From: Corynebacterium pygosceleis
GTDB taxonomy: Bacteria > Actinomycetota > Actinomycetes > Mycobacteriales > Mycobacteriaceae
Direction of reading: 5' to 3'
DNA: 64,000 nucleotides
Assembly: GCF_016595275.2 (NCBI RefSeq)
Contig: NZ_JAENIQ020000006.1
Location: forward strand, 1-64,000
Part shown: positions 54,091 to 63,578 of the stretch, piece after piece
Position numbering within the stretch: position 1 is the first letter of the stretch
Layout: the number at the start of each line of letters is the position of its first letter
The notes under the pieces: model-generated
Seen by the model: the letters and a program-made list of their open reading frames with translations, nothing else
What the model was told of the DNA's origin: nothing
Databases searched by the model: none
Program-made: the position numbers and the translations under genes

Positions 54091-55305
54091 TCACCGGTTT
54101 TCGTCGGCATTGCCCGCCTTCCACGTCTCCCACGGGATATTCCAGTCCCCGAGACCGTCCCAACCGGAAAGCTGACCGCCCTGGGTGTTGCTGACCACCA
54201 CGACGTCGCCACGCTTCACCATGTCCTGGAACCACTGGGCGTTGTCCGTCGACACATTCAGGCAACCGTGGGACGTGTTCTGGCTGCCCTGCGCCCACAC
54301 CGACCACGGCGCAGCGTGGACATAGATCCCCGAATAACTCATCTGGGTCGCGTACTTGACCTTCGTCCTGTAGCCGTCCGGATCATCCACCGGAGTGCCG
54401 TACGTCGACGAATCCATCACCAGATCCGGATACTGGTCACCGATGATGTATGTACCGTTCGGAGTCGGGAAACGCGGAGAACCCATGGAAATCGGTATGT
54501 TCCGCAGGACCTCACCGTTCCTCGTCACCTTCAACTGCTTCGTATTGTCATCGGCGTAGGAGATCACCGAATCACCGATGGTGAAGTTCGCCGCATTGTC
54601 CGAGGCTCCCCAGATGCCCCCTCCGAGCTGCTCCCCGTAGATATCCGCCCTGACCCGGACCTCAGTGCCCGGCGCCCAGAACTCCTCCGGCCGCCACCGA
54701 ACCTCGTAATTGTTCAACCAGTAGAACGCACCCTCCACCGGCGGATCCGTGACAATCTCTATGGCGTCCTCGGCCGCCTGGCGGTCCGGAACAGTCAGAC
54801 CGAACCGGAAAGCGATGGTCTGCCCGACCCCCACCGTCGACCCGTCCAGAGGTGACAACGCCACCGACGCCGTCTGCGCAGGCTCCGCCGTACCGAAGGT
54901 GATCGTCCGCTCAGAACCATTCGAACCCGTGGCAACGATCGTGTACGTACGGTAATAACCCAGAACCTCGGCGGTCTCCCACGTGGTGCCGTCCGCAGAG
55001 AGCGACGACTCCACCTCGTAACCGTCCTCGTTCGTCATCACGACCTTCTCGAGGGTCCCGTCAAGAGCCTTGACGGTGATCGGTTCCTTGGGATTCACCC
55101 CCGTCGCACCGTCGCGCACACTCACCGCAGGCTTCAAAGGCTCAGACGCAGGCGTGGCAGACTCCCCGGAGGTCACCGCACCACCACCCGCAGCGGGACC
55201 GCCACCATCACCGATCGTGCACCCGACCAACAGACCGGCCGCAGCGACCGCCCCCAACAAACCAGGCAACCCACGTACCCTTGACACACACTGTCCGAAG
55301 GTCAT
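54091..55305 (-). CDS. L,D-transpeptidase lipoprotein, YkuD type
   Basis: This 404-aa enzyme would form 3-3 cross-links in peptidoglycan or attach proteins to it. It has a lipoprotein signal (LLVGCT, lipidated Cys near 29), two Ig-like domains (residues about 50-250) and a C-terminal YkuD catalytic domain with SHGCLNVS (Cys348), HAAPWSV and GIYVH, the pattern of LdtMt2 and LppS. A Trp-rich C-terminal tail ([14 protein letters not shown]) follows. ATG 55305 has GGAGAG upstream on the minus strand; GTG 55335 would add 10 residues. Confidence 0.93.
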   Translation of the reverse strand: MTFGQCVSRVRGLPGLLGAVAAAGLLVGCTIGDGGGPAAGGGAVTSGESATPASEPLKPAVSVRDGATGVNPKEPITVKALDGTLEKVVMTNEDGYEVESSLSADGTTWETAEVLGYYRTYTIVATGSNGSERTITFGTAEPAQTASVALSPLDGSTVGVGQTIAFRFGLTVPDRQAAEDAIEIVTDPPVEGAFYWLNNYEVRWRPEEFWAPGTEVRVRADIYGEQLGGGIWGASDNAANFTIGDSVISYADDNTKQLKVTRNGEVLRNIPISMGSPRFPTPNGTYIIGDQYPDLVMDSSTYGTPVDDPDGYRTKVKYATQMSYSGIYVHAAPWSVWAQGSQNTSHGCLNVSTDNAQWFQDMVKRGDVVVVSNTQGGQLSGWDGLGDWNIPWETWKAGNADENR

Positions 55306-55661
55306 TACTCTCCATCTTGATGAACTTCTCCGCACGACACACCGGCCCTCTCAAAGAGACGACAGTGCCGCACTGTCAGATCGACGGTCGCATCCTGCGG
55401 AACCACAGCACAACCATCACAATGACACCAGCTTACGTCCCGGCAAACAGAGACACCGCTGATACACACCGATTGTGCCTGACCCGTGACCCCAGACCCG
55501 GCCCACCGCCAAGCACGCACACCCAAGCCCGGGGTACAGCAAAACCGGCCCTGACAGTAGATCTGATAAACAAGCCTTGAACAGGCGATTTTACAATCAC
55601 ACCGACCACTTGTAATATTTCACTTCGTTGCCGAGGGGAACAACCCCCACGGAAACAACAT

Positions 55662-55734
<73 letters not shown>

Positions 55735-55742
55735 CCACCTCA

Positions 55743-55774
55743 CCCCCACCGGGATTATCCCTGGTGGGGGTTTT
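55743..55774 (+). terminator. Terminator after tRNA-Lys
   Basis: CCCCCACC (55743-55750) pairs with GGTGGGGG (55763-55770), followed by TTTT (55771-55774). It starts nine bases after the tRNA. Confidence 0.9.
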
Positions 55775-55979
55775 CTCATTACAGAAAATATTCTTTCCGG
55801 GGCAACCGTTGCCGATGCGGAAGCGAACACCACACACAAACAGCCGGACACACCCCGCGAACCTGGACGAGAAGCAACACCCATCCCACCCACCCATACA
55901 GAGCCCGGCGGCACAGTGCCTGACAGACAAACTAAAGCTAAAATGGCCAACAGGGATCCAAACCCCCAGTTAAATAAGT
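55775..55979 (+). promoter_or_regulatory. CRISPR leader (predicted)
   Basis: This 205-base stretch lies between the tRNA-Lys terminator and the first repeat. It is A-rich towards the array (55920-55979), with CTGACA and TAAAAT elements (55920-55925 and 55939-55944, spaced only 13 bases) that may be a weak promoter. The intact first repeats are next to it, and the degenerate ones are at the far end, which marks this side as the leader side. Confidence 0.5.
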
Positions 55980-58853
55980 GTTTTCCCCGCCCACGCGGGG
56001 ATGGTCCCGTCGTGAGGGCGTCGCCAAGATCGTGCCCACTAGTTTTCCCCGCCCACGCGGGGATGGTCCCATGCGCGACCCCGACGCCCCCACCACCCAA
56101 GCCGTTTTCCCCGCCCACGCGGGGATGGTCCCGGCCGGATGATCGAATCCTCGCGGAAAGTAGGGGTTTTCCCCGCCCACGCGGGGATGGTCCCAACACG
56201 GCACGTAGGTGCCAGCGCCCTGCCGGGGTTTTCCCCGCCCACGCGGGGATGGTCCCAACGCGGAATCAAGCTCACGCCGAAGCGCGTCCGTTTTCCCCGC
56301 CCACGCGGGGATGGTCCCACGGCTGCGTATTCCGCTTCTTCTGAGGACCCGGTTTTCCCCGCCCACGCGGGGATGGTCCGGAAGTGGAGCAGCGGAGGAA
56401 TGCCGCCGCGCCGGTTTTCCCCGCCCACGCGGGGATGGTCCCGTCAACAAAATGGCCACCCCCAGCAAATCTGAAGTTTTCCCCGCCCACGCGGGGATGG
56501 TCCATGGTGGACTCGCAGGATCTTCGCGACGTCCGAGGTTTTCCCCGCCCACGCGGGGATGGTCCCTCCACCATGGCGATCCCCTTCGGGTGTGTAGTGT
56601 TTTCCCCGCCCACGCGGGGATGGTCCCTGTGCTGATCGGAGTATCCATCAGGTCTGACCGTTTTCCCCGCCCACGCGGGGATGGTCCCGGCACGGCGACG
56701 ATCCCGGCGGGCAGGACGTCGTTTTCCCCGCCCACGCGGGGATGGTCCGTGGTCGGAGATCCAGCTCTTGACCGAGCCGAGGTTTTCCCCGCCCACGCGG
56801 GGATGGTCCATCACCACCAAGGACACCCCATGAAAAGCCCCGGTTTTCCCCGCCCACGCGGGGATGGTCCATCTCACGGTCCATCGTGATAGCCCTCGTC
56901 ACCGTTTTCCCCGCCCACGCGGGGATGGTCCGACCGCGATGGTGCCCGCGACGTTCCGCGGGAAGTTTTCCCCGCCCACGCGGGGATGGTCCTGGCCCGG
57001 CCACACCGTCCACGTCGAAGGCCAAGTTTTCCCCGCCCACGCGGGGATGGTCCCGCCGCCGCCCAGGTGAAGACCCGCGAGGATCTGTTTTCCCCGCCCA
57101 CGCGGGGATGGTCCGGACCACCACTTTCCGGCGGCGTATCCGCTGAGGTTTTCCCCGCCCACGCGGGGATGGTCCGCCGCGGCACGCCGAGCCACTGCCC
57201 GACCTCGCGTTTTCCCCGCCCACGCGGGGATGGTCCTGTCCCGGGATCCGGGATCCAGCCCCGGCCGTGGTTTTCCCCGCCCACGCGGGGATGGTCCATC
57301 AGCTGGCGGAGTCCACGGTCGTGGATGTCGGTTTTCCCCGCCCACGCGGGGATGGTCCATCCAACGTCCAACAGCTCGCGTCAGCGCTGATCGTTTTCCC
57401 CGCCCACGCGGGGATGGTCCCTTCGCCGGTCGCTGAGGCAGGCCGGTGAGGATGGTTTTCCCCGCCCACGCGGGGATGGTCCGGCCGTCGAGATCCTCGA
57501 GTCGGGGACGTCCTCCGTTTTCCCCGCCCACGCGGGGATGGTCCTCGACGAGGCTGTCTTCGGATACCGGGCGACCCTGTTTTCCCCGCCCACGCGGGGA
57601 TGGTCCCACGCCTAGCCGGACGGTCGCGGGGTCCCGCCAGGTTTTCCCCGCCCACGCGGGGATGGTCCCCCGGACGAAGGGATGTGCGTCGTGATCCACC
57701 CGGTTTTCCCCGCCCACGCGGGGATGGTCCGACGCCGATTCGACGCCGATTCGACGCCGTAAGACGCTGCTTCAAGTTTTCCCCGCCCACGCGGGGATGG
57801 TCCCACGACTGAAATCACTCTGCCGTTGGCCACGGTGGTTTTCCCCGCCCATGCGGGGATGGTCCCAAGAAGTACACGAGTGATCCGCAGGCGATGCTGT
57901 TTTCCCCGCCCACGCGGGGATGGTCCCCCGCGTCCGCTGAGTGGCCCGGCTTTGCGGCCGTTTTCCCCGCCCACGCGGGGATGGTCCCATGGCCGAGTTC
58001 GTGGGCGAGCGTGGAGATCCGTTTTCCCCGCCCACGCGGGGATGGTCCCCCGGAATCTGCTACCCATACGGCGCGGCCCTGGTTTTCCCCGCCCACGCGG
58101 GGATGGTCCCTCCGGCGGCTCGGGCTCGATGCGGTGGGCCTCAGTTTTCCCCGCCCACGCGGGGATGGTCCCGCCGCACCGATACAGAAAGAAGAAGATA
58201 TGACGTTTTCCCCGCCCACGCGGGGATGGTCCCGTGGGGACCTCGGAGCCGTCGGGGAGCATGAGGGTTTTCCCCGCCCACGCGGGGATGGTCCGTAGAC
58301 GACCGGCTGCGTGGAGATCACCGCAGGAGTTTTCCCCGCCCACGCGGGGATGGTCCACACCGATATGCGGGTGTAGGCGCCTAAGATTCGGGTTTTCCCC
58401 GCCCACGCGGGGATGGTCCCTCACTCAGCCGGGCCTGCGCGTTCGAGTAGGTGGTTTTCCTCGCCCACGCGGGGATGGTCCGTGAACGGACTTGATCCCG
58501 CATGATGGAACAGCAGTTTTCCCCGCCCACGCGGGGATGGTCCCAACACCGCACTCACAGCCGCCGCCATGTTCACCGTTTTCCCCGCCCACGCGGGGAT
58601 GGTCCGGAAAACCGCAGTGATCTCTGAGGTATCGCACACGTTTTCCCCGCCCACGCGGGGATGGTCCGAAGCTTGCTCGTGCTCGTGAGGACGCGGACGC
58701 TGTTTTCCCCGCCCACGCGGGGATGGTCCCACCGGCCCGGGGTCCGATACGCCGCACATCGTGGTTTTCCCCGCCCACGCGGGGATGGTCCCTCCACGGC
58801 GCGCTTCGCGTAGGCGATGACCTTCGTTTTCCCCGCCTACGCGGGGATGGTCC
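55980..58853 (+). CRISPR. Type I-E CRISPR array, 47 repeats and 46 spacers
   Basis: By my count there are 47 repeats of 28 bp with spacers of mostly 33-34 bp (one is 45). The repeat begins GTTTTCCCCGCC and ends GCGGGGATGGTCC, with a CCCCGC/GCGGGG hairpin and an ATGGTCC 5'-handle, typical of I-E. Nearly all are identical; variants are at 57838 (CCCATGCGG), 58454 (CCTCGCCC) and the terminal 58826 (CCTACGCGG). Read on the plus strand, the hairpin and handle have the same polarity as E. coli I-E repeats, so crRNA is probably made in the plus direction, towards cas2. Confidence 0.96.
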
Positions 58854-59052
58854 TTCGACAGCTAAGTTATGGTGCATCGCTGGCTGGTTTCCCGTACGGG
58901 TGGGATGGGGCGGGTTTTGCGTGTGCCAAGTGTGTCGGTGAGTGTCGTTTTTCTCGCTGGCACGGGGTAGTGCCGTGCACGTTGGGGTGTTTTTGAAGGC
59001 TTGCCGGTTATATCGCCGGTGGGTGTGTTCTTGTTTTGAGGGGGGAGATGCG
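58854..59052. other. Array trailer with degenerate repeat remnant
   Basis: No gene is supported in this 199-base gap between the array and cas2. At 58887-58911 a sequence resembling a decayed repeat (GGTTTCCCGTACGG...GGGATGG) begins 61-62 bases after the last repeat, as the next unit would. Beyond it is T/G-rich DNA. No leader-like AT-rich block next to the array is seen here. Confidence 0.5.
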
Positions 59053-59394
59053 TTATCGGCGTGCTCTTCTGCGTCGGGATGCGTTGGACCAGCCTCTGGG
59101 TGATCTGGTGGTTTTCTTTGTGGAGGGGCGCATGATCAGTTGCAGACCCTCTAGGTCGGTTGTCGCCCATTCGTGATTGTGCATGAGGATCGAGAATCCT
59201 TGTTCTGTGGACTGGTCCGGGTATGTCATTATTGCCCGGCCATTTGTTATTTCAGCGAGGATGATGTCCCAGATTTTCTCTCGTAGGCGTGCGTTGACTT
59301 TTCCGACGTAGACACCGCTGGAAACTTCGATCAACCAGCGGGTCAAATAGCCTCTCAGTGAGGGTGGGCAGGAGGACAGTATGATGGTGATCAT
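59053..59394 (-). CDS. cas2: Type I-E Cas2 endonuclease
   Basis: Cas2e forms the adaptation complex with Cas1. The 113-aa protein starts with MITIILSSCPPSLRGYLTRW, followed by LIEVSSGVYVGKVNARLREKIWDII, the Cas2e pattern. A C-terminal basic tail (SNASRRRRARR) is long. I start it at ATG 59394, since the frame beyond overlaps cas1. It is last in the cas operon, with five bases to cas1. Confidence 0.95.
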   Translation of the reverse strand: MITIILSSCPPSLRGYLTRWLIEVSSGVYVGKVNARLREKIWDIILAEITNGRAIMTYPDQSTEQGFSILMHNHEWATTDLEGLQLIMRPSTKKTTRSPRGWSNASRRRRARR

Positions 59395-59399
59395 CGGTT

Positions 59400-60368
59400 T
59401 TATGGTTCTTCGCCGTAGTTTGTCCCCGCTTCGACGGATTTCAACTTGTCGTCCCACAGTTCAACTACCGCGGGATGATCGGGGCCATCGTTGCCCTCGT
59501 CATCTTCCGGGGCGAGGAGATTGTTTATGTCGTGGACGATGCGTGTGAGTATCTTCTTCTCCTTGAAGAGGTCCCGGCATTTTCTTCTTATCTCGGATGT
59601 GAGGATGTCTGCTGTAATTTCCTCCTTGTTTAATTGTGATACGGCCTCAAAGGCCACCGGTATGGTTACCTCCGCCTTGTAGAGGTCGGCTATGTCGTAG
59701 ACGAAGCTCCTGTCATGTCCCTTGTGTACAAATCCGAGGCCTGCGGAACATCCGAGTGCGACGATGGCCGAGTGAACGACGCCGTACAGGGAAGCGTGTG
59801 CTGCGGACAGCGCCTGGTTGATGTCGTCACCCGAAAGGAAATCATCGGGGTTGTACTGTCGTTTCGACCAGACGACGCCGGTATTTTCGGAGCATCGTCG
59901 GTACACGTCCCGCACGCGTGCACCTTCTCTGCCGCGGAGTTGCTGCATGGTGAGGCCCCTGGTTGATTCACCGTGGAACCGCATCTCATACATTTTCCGG
60001 GCGACGTGAAGACGGCTGCGGGTGTTGGAGACCAGCGCCGCCTGACGCTCCAGAAGGCGGGTGGATCGGCCCAGGGGCCGACCGTGGGCGTAGTACCGGA
60101 CCCCGTTTTCCCCGCACCAGACGATGCTCGTGCCACTGTCTGCGGCGACGAGCATCGCCTGGTGTGTCACTCTGGTCCCCGGTCCGAGCATCAGCACACC
60201 CAGTGCTGAACTCGGTATGTGGAGGGTGCCTTCCTGGGTGGTGGCGGTCAGTGCGCCATCGTCTCTGCCGATCGTGCAGTGTTCGAGATAGATGAACGTT
60301 ATCCGGTCAACTGCGCGGGCTAGTTCCGATGAGCGGGTTGGTTTGCCGACTCCGAGTCCTCGTGCCAT
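59400..60368 (-). CDS. cas1: Type I-E Cas1 integrase
   Basis: Cas1e integrates new spacers at the leader end of the array. The 322-aa protein has the catalytic Glu in CSENTGVV-flanked RGREGARVRDVYRRC near residue 145, His in GFVHKGHDRSFVYDIADLYK near 210, and Asp in the same stretch, which is the family's metal site. It lies three bases after cas6e and five before cas2. Adaptation would work at the leader near 55980 if array orientation is as predicted. Confidence 0.96.
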   Translation of the reverse strand: MARGLGVGKPTRSSELARAVDRITFIYLEHCTIGRDDGALTATTQEGTLHIPSSALGVLMLGPGTRVTHQAMLVAADSGTSIVWCGENGVRYYAHGRPLGRSTRLLERQAALVSNTRSRLHVARKMYEMRFHGESTRGLTMQQLRGREGARVRDVYRRCSENTGVVWSKRQYNPDDFLSGDDINQALSAAHASLYGVVHSAIVALGCSAGLGFVHKGHDRSFVYDIADLYKAEVTIPVAFEAVSQLNKEEITADILTSEIRRKCRDLFKEKKILTRIVHDINNLLAPEDDEGNDGPDHPAVVELWDDKLKSVEAGTNYGEEP

Positions 60369-60371
60369 CGT

Positions 60372-61043
60372 CTATCCTGCTGGTGCGAGTGTGAGAAGCC
60401 CCATTCCGAACCCTTTTGCGCGGCCGATTCCGTCGGTGAGGGTTTTTCGGAGTTGGTCGGCGTCGGTGACGGTGAGGATGCCGTCATACTGTGCGGTGGC
60501 CAGGGTGACGGTTCGTTGTTCCCGGTGGAATCGTCGCAGAGCGCTGTTCGTGATCTGGAACGTGGGTTTCACGTCGGGGTCGGCGCCCGGATCCGGGATT
60601 GAGACCGAGAATCCACGTTTCTCCGCGCGTTTGATGAGCCATTCCTGCTGGCCTTTCGCATCCAGTATCCCGAGCTGCTTCCGTCCACGATTCTCGGTTC
60701 GAAGTGTGGTGCTGGAATTGGCGGTGAGTCTGAAGCGGTAGGAGGAGCCCGTCTGTATCCGGTTGAGGAACGGATCGTATCGTGCGGTTTCCCATGATGT
60801 CTGGTTCTCCCAGCCGGCCTGTTCCTGGAGGTGGGTGAATGACGGTTGATCTCGACTGACGATCAGGAGACTGATCGCGTGGTCAGATCGGTCGATGCGC
60901 CACAGGACACGATGGTTGCCGTCGGAGGTGAGGTCAGGCGGGAAGCAACTCATCACGGCGGCGTGCATTTTCCACGGGTTGTTGAGGAGGTCCGTCGTTC
61001 CGCGTCGTCGCGGATGAAGGTTCATGCGGGACAGGTAACTCAT
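60372..61043 (-). CDS. cas6e: Type I-E crRNA endoribonuclease Cas6e
   Basis: Cas6e (Cse3, CasE) cuts the pre-crRNA at the base of the repeat hairpin and stays bound to it. The 223-aa protein has an N-terminal MSYLSRMNLHPRRRG and the C-terminal glycine-rich loop DGIGRAKGFGMGLLTLAPAG, typical of RAMP proteins. HAAVMSCF carries a probable catalytic His. It overlaps cas5e by four bases. Confidence 0.95.
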   Translation of the reverse strand: MSYLSRMNLHPRRRGTTDLLNNPWKMHAAVMSCFPPDLTSDGNHRVLWRIDRSDHAISLLIVSRDQPSFTHLQEQAGWENQTSWETARYDPFLNRIQTGSSYRFRLTANSSTTLRTENRGRKQLGILDAKGQQEWLIKRAEKRGFSVSIPDPGADPDVKPTFQITNSALRRFHREQRTVTLATAQYDGILTVTDADQLRKTLTDGIGRAKGFGMGLLTLAPAG

Positions 61044-61765
61044 CCTTCACCTCTCAGGAGGAGCATCGGGTCGTGTGTCGTCTGTGCGTTGTCGTTGACG
61101 CTGAAGGGTTCCGTGAACCCGTGGACGACTCCGCGCATGTCGTGGGCCCGGGCGTGGTCACTAAAACTGCGGGGGGTGTCTCGAATGAGTTCATCGAATT
61201 TTTCACCGGGTAACGCATCGCGGTTGTAGTGGAGTCTGACGGGTTCGCTGAGGGAACTGATGTGGGTTTTGCTTGCGATCCACCGGTGTTCTCTCAGTAC
61301 CCGGTCAAGGGGGTTCTCCTCAATTCCGAGGAACACTCTCTTGCCGGGTGGGCAGGATCTGCGTCCGAGGAAGAGCGGGTACACCGGTGCGCGGAGGGCC
61401 TCGGATATTTCCGTTATCTGATCGTCCGGCCCCTCGAGCGCGGCGAGGAACACCGCGTCGGACAGGTAGTCACGGTGGGTGAGTGGTTTGGATGCTTTAT
61501 TTAGCGCTGTTCCCTTGTCGACCATTCTCCAGTCGATTTCCGTCTGGAAGTCAGTGATGATTCTGCCTGGTTGGTCGATGCGTGTTCCGAAACGGAGTGA
61601 CGCAAGGTCGTCGACGGGTTCGTCGCGTGATCGGCCCAGAGCGGCGGCGACCAGTCCTATGACTCCACTTTTCGTCGGGTGATCGAGGGTTCTGCGGTGT
61701 TTGAAACGACTCTCACTTCCCCATGCCTGTAGCGGGCCCGCGAGTTGTAGTACGGCGACCGTCAT
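61040..61765 (-). CDS. cas5e: Type I-E Cascade subunit Cas5e
   Basis: Cas5e (CasD) binds the 5' handle of crRNA in Cascade. The 241-aa protein has the N-terminal LQLAGPLQAWGSESRFKHRRT and the downstream TKSGVIGLVAAALGRSRDEP, both Cas5 marks. It overlaps cas7e and cas6e by four bases each, so the subunits are translationally coupled. The C-terminus ends in an RGEG-rich tail. Confidence 0.95.
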   Translation of the reverse strand: MTVAVLQLAGPLQAWGSESRFKHRRTLDHPTKSGVIGLVAAALGRSRDEPVDDLASLRFGTRIDQPGRIITDFQTEIDWRMVDKGTALNKASKPLTHRDYLSDAVFLAALEGPDDQITEISEALRAPVYPLFLGRRSCPPGKRVFLGIEENPLDRVLREHRWIASKTHISSLSEPVRLHYNRDALPGEKFDELIRDTPRSFSDHARAHDMRGVVHGFTEPFSVNDNAQTTHDPMLLLRGEG

Positions 61766-62910
61766 TCCTGGCTCCCGAGCCGCGTTTTGACGGAGTCGAC
61801 CGCGAACTGCATGATCTCCCGGAAATCACCGGAAGTACCGTATTCGTCCAGTGCTTTCTTCGCGGGTTCGGTGGCTGCGGATCCGGAGACGACGTAGCGG
61901 ACGGCGAGAGGCTCAGTGCCGTAGGTACGGTCATCCTCGGTGGCGTGTTCCGCCAGCTTGATGGCGGCTTTCTCCCCGTACCCGGAAGTGGACCTGATGG
62001 CGTCTTCGAAGGCTCCGACGAAGTTCACCGGCTGGTCTTCGCGGAGCGACACCATGATGAGTTCGGGGCGGGTGCGGTTGCCGAAGGTGTTCTGTTTACC
62101 GGTGGGCATGGACAGGGTGAAGCAGGCGATGAACGCTTCAACGGCGCGGCAGGCGGCGTCGAGAGAACCGAGCTGTTCGACGAGTGCGGGTACGTTGATC
62201 GTGGCGTAGCGGTAGAGGGTGGATGACGTGAACTCGACGGTTCCGATCATTTCCGCTGCAGCGGTGTCGGCGGTCTTATTGTCGTCGCTGGCGGTGAAGT
62301 AGTCGAATTCGGTGATGGCGGGATGGACCGACAGCGCGTGGGCGACCTGGCAGGTTGCATCCGAGTTCAGTTCGGGAGCGTCCGTGATCATCCTGCCGAA
62401 CAGGGCGATGTCGATGGAACGGTCGTTGGTGACCGCGGCCTGTGCCGCTTTTTTGGTGACGGCTTTGCCCGAGTCGTGTGAGTCGAGACCGAGACGCGCG
62501 AGGCTGGTGATCTGACGGCGGGAGAGGAAGAGCAGGTACCCCGTCACCGGAGTGGTTTTCTGGTTCTCGTCTTTTTTGGCCTTGGGTTCCTTGACCTTGA
62601 TTCCGGAGGCGGTCAGGGTTTTCACGGCGAGATCGGTGGCGACGTTCTTCTCGATGTCGGGCCGGAGCTCCCGGATTTTCGTGGCGATCTGATTGACGGC
62701 GACGACGGTGCGCTCGCCGAGCTCGTCGGTGTTGAGGTGGTTCTTGAAATTGGCCCGTGCGGCGCGTTTCCAGGCCTGGCTGGAGACCCGGGAGCGTCGG
62801 ACACCTCCGTAGAAGGCCGTTTTCGGGCTTCCGGTGTCGTCCCGGTTGATGCAGGACGGTGGCACGGACTGGATGATGTGGATGTCGAGGTAGAGATTCT
62901 GGGATGTCAT
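61762..62910 (-). CDS. cas7e: Type I-E Cascade backbone Cas7e
   Basis: Cas7e (Cse4, CasC) forms the six-copy filament along the crRNA spacer. The 382-aa protein starts MTSQNLYLDIHIIQSVPPSC and has RRSRVSSQAWKRAARANFK and SGYGEKAAIKLAEH, typical for the family. ATG 62910 is preferred over the upstream start at 62985, which overlaps cse2 and adds Pro/His-rich residues. It lies 29 bases after cse2. Confidence 0.95.
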   Translation of the reverse strand: MTSQNLYLDIHIIQSVPPSCINRDDTGSPKTAFYGGVRRSRVSSQAWKRAARANFKNHLNTDELGERTVVAVNQIATKIRELRPDIEKNVATDLAVKTLTASGIKVKEPKAKKDENQKTTPVTGYLLFLSRRQITSLARLGLDSHDSGKAVTKKAAQAAVTNDRSIDIALFGRMITDAPELNSDATCQVAHALSVHPAITEFDYFTASDDNKTADTAAAEMIGTVEFTSSTLYRYATINVPALVEQLGSLDAACRAVEAFIACFTLSMPTGKQNTFGNRTRPELIMVSLREDQPVNFVGAFEDAIRSTSGYGEKAAIKLAEHATEDDRTYGTEPLAVRYVVSGSAATEPAKKALDEYGTSGDFREIMQFAVDSVKTRLGSQE

Positions 62911-62939
62911 GGGATTGCCTTTCGGGTGTCTGTCGGGGA

Positions 62940-63578
62940 TCAGGAGTTGTGTGTGGTTACCGTGTGGTGGAGCTGCCGGCCCCATCTGAGTCGGACGCCG
63001 GGGGCACTGTCGGCGAACTGGAGGTCGTAGAGGTCGACGGTGAACTGTCCGTAGTCGAGGGGGATGTCGTGCGCCCGGAACTGTTGGACCAGGCTGCGTG
63101 CGTGATGTCGTGTCGCCTCAAACGTCTGGGCGGTCGCCAGCGCGCGGAACCTGCGCAGGGTCGACTGCTCGAATGCGTCTGTGTTTGAGGGGGCGGCGAG
63201 ACGCCGGACAGCGTCGCCGAACCCTGTGGGGCGCCTGTTTTTTGTTTCTTCGTCGAACATCGGGATGTGCATGGGGCGGTCCCGTCGGGACTGCTGGTGG
63301 ATGCCGTAGAGGCCGAACGCGGTGTAGACGGCTCTTTCCGCGTAGTTCGGTTCGGTGTATCTGCTGTCGCTCCCGGAAAGTCCTGAGAGGACGAGGGGCC
63401 ACATGTCGGGCATGTCACCCAACTCTCGTGTCGTGCTTGCCCGCATGAGGGCGAGCTGCGCTTTGGCGCGGCTTTCCTCGCTCAGGTAGCGACTCTGTAT
63501 GTCAGATAGCTGGCGGTTCATCTTGGCCTTCAACTTTTGTCGCGTTGAAGTCTGCTGTGGAGGTTTGTTGTCGGTCAT
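62940..63578 (-). CDS. cse2: Type I-E Cascade small subunit Cse2
   Basis: Cse2 (Cas11, CasB) holds the displaced DNA strand and stabilises Cascade. The 212-aa helical protein fits in length; its marks are ARAQLALMR-like KAQLALMRASTTRELGDMPD near residue 39, YTAFGLYGIHQQSRR near 83, and RRFRALATAQTFEATRHHAR then SLVQQFRA near 145. It begins in an ATGA overlap with cse1 and is followed by cas7e after 29 bases. Confidence 0.92.
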   Translation of the reverse strand: MTDNKPPQQTSTRQKLKAKMNRQLSDIQSRYLSEESRAKAQLALMRASTTRELGDMPDMWPLVLSGLSGSDSRYTEPNYAERAVYTAFGLYGIHQQSRRDRPMHIPMFDEETKNRRPTGFGDAVRRLAAPSNTDAFEQSTLRRFRALATAQTFEATRHHARSLVQQFRAHDIPLDYGQFTVDLYDLQFADSAPGVRLRWGRQLHHTVTTHNS

